This document shows, in pieces, positions 21,828-26,041 of a stretch of DNA of 26,041 bases; the stretch's first letter is position 1; each line of letters begins with the position of its first letter. The DNA comes from Rodentolepis nana (lineage: Eukaryota > Platyhelminthes > Cestoda > Cyclophyllidea > Hymenolepididae). Location of the stretch: the NCBI GenBank assembly GCA_900617975.1, contig UZAE01013137.1, positions 1 through 26,041 on the forward strand. Direction: 5' to 3'. The notes below the pieces were generated by a model. It had not been told where the DNA came from and ran no database searches. It saw only the letters and a program-made list of their open reading frames with translations. Position numbers and translations under genes: made by a program.

Positions 21828-21926
21828 GGGGTGTGCGATAGACTTACCTCCACGTGGTACACCCTTGGCAACGTATACTCTTACGGCAAAAAAGTCTATA
21901 AACCGGCAGTTGACTTCTCACTTCAA
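21828..21926 (+). mobile_element. Copy E of SINE-like repeat: 5' 99 bp, ends at 'n'
   Basis: It starts GGGGTGTGCGATAGACTTACC and ends CTTCTCACTTCAA. It is the reverse complement of 21928-22026 with one mismatch and shares private variants with it (TACACCC, ACTCTTACGG). Confidence 0.88.
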
Positions 21927-21927
21927 N
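21927..21927. other. Single 'n' at the centre of a 99-bp palindrome
   Basis: Sequence on the two sides is inverted and nearly identical, suggesting a fold-back scaffold join rather than native DNA. Confidence 0.8.
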
Positions 21928-22026
21928 TTGAAGTGAGAAGTCAACTGCCGGTTTATAGACTTTTTTGCCGTAAGAGTATACGTTGCCCAGGGTGTACCAC
22001 GTGGAGGTAAGTCTATCGCACACCCC
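21928..22026 (-). mobile_element. Copy F of SINE-like repeat: 5' 99 bp in minus orientation
   Basis: It is followed by the same tgtaagcataaaca flank as copy C (22028-22041), so it is the right-hand part of the same insertion site as C, seen a second time. The minus-strand reading frame covering 21844-22104 is spurious. Confidence 0.88.
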
Positions 22027-22298
22027 TTGTAAGCATAAACAAATATCACCCATATTTATAAGATTAAGAGGACAGTATCGATATGGTTTGGCAAGACAGA
22101 GCAAATTCTGAATTCAAAAATCACTTGACCCAATGATCCTGACGCCTAGATGACCCATTCCAACCTCCCTTCAACATTTACCCATATTCTATTTATCTTT
22201 ATGGCCTTTTTAAGTAAATAAATAATCATGAACGCCAACTATACAAATAGCTTGGTTATTAGTTCGTTGCTTAAATCTTAATTATTACCTTCAAGTGT
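22027..22298. repeat. Second copy of 20619-20890 flank
   Basis: Collinear with 20619-20890 at an offset of 1,408 bp. It includes the accttcaagtgt left target duplication at 22287-22298. Confidence 0.9.
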
Positions 22299-22607
22299 GG
22301 AGTGTGAAACGTGGGGCACCCTGAGCAACGTATACTCATACGGCAAAAAAGTCCATTAAACGGCAGTTGACTTCTGACTTCAAACTACCATGGTCCGACC
22401 GCTTGCCATATTCGACCCCTTTCACAGTACATATCTTACCTCTTTCTCTACCTTTGTGTCTGTCTGCCTCTTTTACATATGTGAATCGCTCTTCTGTACC
22501 CCACCCCTCGACTTTCTTCTACTTTTATGGACCTTCCCTCTGTAAAGCCTGAAGTCAGCTAAATGGCTAATGATAGCTATCAAAACGCCTGCCATTTGAA
22601 ATAAATA
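22299..22607 (+). mobile_element. Copy G of SINE-like repeat with 12-bp target duplication
   Basis: Flanked by accttcaagtgt at 22287-22298 and 22608-22619. It lacks 14 bp (TAGACTTACCTCCA) near its 5' end relative to copy D. The 3' end shows the terminal hairpin arms AAATGGC and GCCATTT and an AAATAAATA tail. Confidence 0.9.
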
Positions 22608-22715
22608 ACCTTCAAGTGTACTTTCAATTTAAAAGAGCACTATAAGATATTGCGAATTGCCTGCCATTAGTTAATAACAATTGCCTTACGGGCATTAATT
22701 TATTTTGATAATGAT
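22577..22715. repeat. 139-bp segment duplicated exactly at 23488-23626
   Basis: Starts CTATCAAAACGCCTGCC, ends TTTGATAATGAT; no differences seen over 139 bases. Each copy touches an 'n' on one side (22716 and 23487), which points to duplicated contig ends. Confidence 0.93.
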
Positions 22716-22716
22716 N
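22716..22716. other. Single 'n', likely scaffold join
   Basis: It interrupts GATAATGAT, which continues differently at the second copy near 23627. Confidence 0.8.
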
Positions 22717-22814
22717 TTATTAAAATTAAGGCAAAATTCGAAAAGGATTTATTTTAGATTTTTAATATTTGTGTTTTCAAATTATATATTGAATAAACCA
22801 TTTCGTAAAATCTG

Positions 22815-23108
22815 AGGTGTGAGACTTACCTCCACGTAGTGCACCATGGGCAACGTATACTCATACCCCAATAAAGTTTAAAAATCGGCACTTGAATTCT
22901 GACAGCAAATTACCATGATCCCACTGCTTGTCATATTCGACGACTCCACAGTACTCATCTTACCTGTCTCTTTTACATCTGTGAATCATTATTCTGTCCC
23001 TTCCTCTAGACTTTTCTCACTTTGATGTTCCTCCCCTCCGTGAAGCCCGAAGTCAACTAAAAGGCTAATGATAACTTATAAAACACCTGCTATTTGAAAC
23101 AAATAAAT
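22815..23108 (+). mobile_element. Copy I of SINE-like repeat, diverged
   Basis: It begins GGTGTGAGACTTACCTCCACG and ends CTGCTATTTGAAACAAATAAA. It is full length but with many substitutions, for example TTTAAAAATC where others have TCTATTAACC. An older copy than C or G. Confidence 0.85.
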
Positions 23109-23426
23109 TTCTTGAAATTTGATGGGTTGACTTTTTTGTAAAATCGTGAGCAATTTTGACGTCAGTGTAAAATAACTATAGAAAATTCGTCCCACCCACT
23201 AAAATGGGGTGCTTAATGATGGCGAGAACAGTTTTAAGAAGATATTGCGAGTCATTTTCAACTTCAATTTCGTCCACTTTTCTTACGAAAAGCACTGCTT
23301 CTGCACTATTAAGCAAATAAAACCGCTATCAGGGGGGCTGAATCCGTCTTCTTTAGAAAATTTGTTTCTAAGCGAAGACGAGGGCGCTTAAGTCACCTAT
23401 TTTAGTTTGATGCTAATCTTAAACTT
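23109..23426. other. Noncoding spacer between repeat copies
   Basis: No gene recognised. A 60-codon open frame (23209-23391) has no familiar similarity. Confidence 0.6.
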
Positions 23427-23518
23427 GATAGACTTACCTCCACGTGGTGCACCCTGGGCAACGTATACTCATACGGCAAAAAAGTCNCTATCAAAACGCC
23501 TGCCATTTGAAATAAATA
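23427..23518 (+). mobile_element. Copy H of SINE-like repeat: 5' and 3' ends joined at an 'n'
   Basis: 5' part 23427-23486 (GATAGACTTACCTCCACGTG to AAAAAAGTC), then n at 23487, then the 3' end CTATCAAAACGCC...AAATAAATA. The middle of roughly 200 bp is missing. The 3' part is followed by accttcaagtgt (23519-23530), the right target duplication of the copy G/D insertion, so its two halves probably come from different copies. Confidence 0.82.
23487..23487. other. Single 'n', likely scaffold join
   Basis: It lies inside a repeat copy between its 5' and 3' ends. Confidence 0.8.
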
Positions 23519-23626
23519 ACCTTCAAGTGTACTTTCAATTTAAAAGAGCACTATAAGATATTGCGAATTGCCTGCCATTAGTTAATAACAATTGCCTTAC
23601 GGGCATTAATTTATTTTGATAATGAT

Positions 23627-24152
23627 TTTCCGCACGTATAACGTCAATATCTCTTACTAATTAGATTACCAATTAATACTATATACACAAAGCCTCATCT
23701 ATATGGTCATACTCAGCGCATATATAGGGAGACAGGTTTTGTACTTTCCTTCTGAACATTCGATAATGACTTTTATGTTCCCTTTAAGATACGTCTTGTA
23801 TTTGTTAAGAAAAGAATTTTTAGCTCAAGCAATATAATGAAAAATATCTAGTCTTGCACCGTCTAACGTATCGGCTATGCAGAAACTTCGATAACTCATT
23901 TTAAGTAGGAAATTAAATTTACGTGTTATGTGGACTTCGCCTGCAATATTGTTTTGTTGAGTAAAAGTTTCTGCCACTGTTGCCGTGGTCTCCACTTGTT
24001 ATTTCAAGGATTCAGTTGACTCAGACCAGGAGAAAGGAAGTTGAGAGGAACTCAACGTTACTCAATAGCATGGATTTAATGCAGCAATTACACTCGTGTA
24101 GGATATTTTCGCATTTATGAAGGTTGTATAATTGAATTTTCGGTGTCAAATA
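23627..24152. other. Noncoding spacer
   Basis: About 525 bp of AT-rich DNA with no gene or repeat recognised, up to the TA at 24151-24152 that borders the mariner-like element. Confidence 0.6.
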
Positions 24153-24697
24153 CAGGGTGACACAAAAAATGTATACACATTGAAACTAATTGAAAGCTCG
24201 ACATTCAATTAGAATTTTGTTATTTCAAAAGTATAACTTTATTGTTTTTTTATTTTCACCGTTTGTTTTCAAACTGACGTTCAATGCTGACAACACACCA
24301 TGTACACACCATGAAATAATTTCCTTGTAATTTGGACGCATTCATGCTCAATGACTTCTCTTAATTCAGTGACTGTTGTAGGTTTCGTAGAGTGGACTTT
24401 GTCTTTTAAGTATCTCCATAAGAAAAAGTACAGTGGTGTGGGGTCTGGTGAACGGGGGGGGGGATACTCAACAAGATCTCTTCGTCCAATCCACCTGCTT
24501 GACAAGACCTCATCTAGGAAAGACCTAACATTGAGATGGTAATGTGGGGGTTGCCTCATCTTGCTGAAAATAAAACTCTTGGTCTTTAAGGTTTTCTCTA
24601 TTGCTCAACATAACAGACTGTTGCAGAAAGTTCAAGTTAATTGGACCGGTTACAGTACAATTATTTTTAGTGTGTATACATTTTTTGGGACAACCTG
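24153..24697 (-). mobile_element. 545-bp deletion derivative of a mariner-like element with TIRs and TA duplication
   Basis: The two ends are 26-bp inverted repeats (24153-24178 and 24672-24697) sharing CAAAAAATGTATACAC, with 3 mismatches overall. TA lies immediately outside both ends (24151-24152 and 24698-24699), the target duplication of the Tc1/mariner superfamily. Inside is only the C-terminal half of a transposase on the minus strand. The element is far shorter than an autonomous mariner (about 1.3 kb), so it is non-autonomous. Confidence 0.9.
24281..24670 (-). pseudogene. Mariner-like transposase, C-terminal half, frameshifted
   Basis: Minus strand. The first frame (about 24670 down to 24550) gives TVTGPINLNFLQQ and FQQD, the second catalytic aspartate at 24558-24560. 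One extra base near 24546-24551 shifts the frame, after which PPHYHLNVRSFLDE, RWIGRR, RSPDPTPLYFFLWRYLKD and REVIEHECVQI follow. The third acidic residue is the D of RSPD, about 36-37 residues after FQQD, longer than the 34 of classical mariners. A ten-G run (24454-24463) lies just before RSPD and may add a residue. The N-terminal half and first aspartate are gone. Confidence 0.88.
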
Positions 24698-24705
24698 TAT
24701 ATAAA

Positions 24706-24900
24706 GCAACGATGACACTCCACAAAAAGACACGCTTTCCTCATATACGTTTGACCTTTGGAGATCGACCCACAACACGGTGACTGGCACTTTTCCCCTA
24801 AAATGCCTGCCAAAGTGTTGGGGGACAGTGAGCGGCTGCCCATTCAAGGATAAGACATAAACTCGACTATTTCGAGCCTGTCTTGGACGAAGAGTGCTTG
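24706..24900 (-). pseudogene. Possible second mariner-like transposase fragment beside the element
   Basis: The minus-strand frame reads RQARNSRVYVLSLNGQPL, then GKVPVTVLWVDLQRSNVY. This resembles the 'ND/SRVY..S...P' and 'P.SVMVWAGV' block found between the first and second catalytic residues of mariner-like transposases. The match is short and degenerate. If right, the 545-bp element sits in or next to an older relic. Confidence 0.3.
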
Positions 24901-25445
24901 AATACTGAACACCAATTTTGAAATTGTAAGTAAAATAGATGATTATAGACATTGATGAACAATTTAAGTAGAAGGATATTATTTTAGCTGGTTCAGGGTG
25001 CCGATTCCAGATTCTTCCGACAATACAGATTGCCAGCTGTTCATCACTTACAGCTAAATAAAATTTGCAGTGTCCTCGACCACATCTGTTGAATGAAATG
25101 TTCCTCCTCCATTAGCTCACTGGATGTGAATAACAACACAAATTGAGTTGAATTCTTGGAAATTCAACCGATAACCAATGACCCATAGCAACGATCTAAA
25201 CCTAATCCCTATATTCGTTGCAATAAAAGTTCCTATCGCTTGCCTCCAAATAGCTCCTGTATTCAGAGTAAGTTTTATTCAAACCACTTTTCATGGGCAT
25301 CAATGAGAAACTCATCCCTTAGAATTATTCAAGTAAAACCGAATATTCTCCAAGAAAATAAAGCTTGGATCAGCAGTACCCTTGGGCACCGATATAGCCT
25401 GATCACCACGATACCCACCTCTGAAGCTCTATATGATCTCCATTC
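24900..25445. other. Noncoding spacer
   Basis: No gene, RNA or repeat recognised. The open frame 25240-25452 has no known similarity and overlaps the start of the next repeat. Confidence 0.6.
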
Positions 25446-25728
25446 GCGATAGATCTACTTTCACGACGTGCATCCTGGGAAACATTTACTCATACGGCAA
25501 AATAGTCTATAAACAACCATGACCAGACTGCATGTCATTCCACCACTTCCACAGTACTCATAGCACCTTACACTCTCTCTACTTTTGCGTCTGTCTCTTT
25601 TACATCTGTGAAGCATTCTTCTGTCCCCCTCTCGACCTTTTGTGATTTTGATGTTCTTCCTCTCTGTGAAGCTCGAAGTTAACTCAATAGCTTATGATAA
25701 CTATCAAAAGCCTGTCATTTTATATGAA
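25446..25728 (+). mobile_element. Copy J of SINE-like repeat, strongly diverged
   Basis: GCGATAGATCTACTTTCACGA, then ACTCATACGGCAAAATAGTC, and CTGTGAAGCTCGAAGTTAAC near the 3' end. Many changes and small deletions, for example loss of the GGCAGTTGACTTCTGACTTC block. No clear target duplication. Confidence 0.8.
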
Positions 25729-25843
25729 TAGATAATGAATCCTGAAGCTAGAAGACCAACTGCTTTACATCTGAAAGGTTCCCCAATGCGCGAATAGATC
25801 GACTTAACCAAACAACTAATCATAACTTTCAATGTTTTAATTT

Positions 25844-26041
25844 GGGGTGTGCGATAGACTTACCTCCACGTGGTGCACCCTGGGCAACGTATACTTATAC
25901 GGCAATAAAGTCTATTAACCGTCAGTTGGCTTCTGACTTCTAACTACCATGACCCCACTGTATGTCATATTCGTCTACTTCCACAGTACTCACCTCACCT
26001 TTTTTCTACCTTCGTGTCTGTCTCTTTTGCATCTTTGAAAC
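25844..26041 (+). mobile_element. Copy K of SINE-like repeat, cut by the window end
   Basis: It starts GGGGTGTGCGATAGACTTAC, close to the consensus, and runs to the end of the window at about two thirds of its length. Confidence 0.88.

Noticed and set aside
22550..22590. Hammerhead-ribozyme-like string CTAATGA...TATCAAAAC in the repeat 3' end
   Set aside because: The invariant CTGATGA core is CTAATG in all readable copies and no matching cleavage-site stem was found; a simple hairpin explains the pairing better.

Overview
This is a eukaryotic genomic window dominated by one large, intron-rich gene on the plus strand, followed by about 10 kb of repeat-rich DNA without recognisable genes. The gene is an axonemal dynein heavy chain. 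Its residues best match what I remember of the single-headed inner-arm chain DNAH6. I traced 28 consecutive exons from 465 to 16102. They add up to 8,850 nt, exactly 2,950 codons in one open frame. They run from the tail/linker through AAA1 to AAA4, the stalk with its microtubule-binding tip, AAA5 and AAA6. The N-terminal tail lies upstream of the window. The last roughly 350-400 residues (the C-terminal domain) are not found anywhere downstream in it.

The organism must build motile cilia or flagella. Seven introns are only 38-48 nt while others reach 1.3 kb, and there are mariner-like elements and a dense short-repeat family. This fits a flatworm, possibly a cestode with a large repeat-rich genome, but that is inference. 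The sequence is draft quality: four single 'n' characters (20946, 21927, 22716, 23487) sit at repeat edges and look like scaffold joins.

Layout: 1-464, upstream intron. 465-16102, dynein exons with mostly AT-rich introns; the 1.3 kb intron 11398-12741 carries an (AT)23 microsatellite and a sense-oriented copy of the short repeat. 16103-26041, presumed continuation of the last intron or mis-scaffolded DNA, holding about ten further copies of that repeat, a mariner transposase N-terminus, and a 545-bp mariner-like element with inverted ends and a TA duplication.

The most interesting item is the short dispersed repeat (about 280-320 bp). Three copies have clear 12-14 bp target-site duplications. 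The family has an A-rich 3' end, a fold-back 5' end and a 3'-terminal hairpin. This is the anatomy of a SINE-like retroposon that I do not recognise. The same duplications show that 20522-23626 is probably mis-assembled, because one insertion site appears in split and intact forms. All family identifications come from reading the sequence and from memory of the families; no database search was run.
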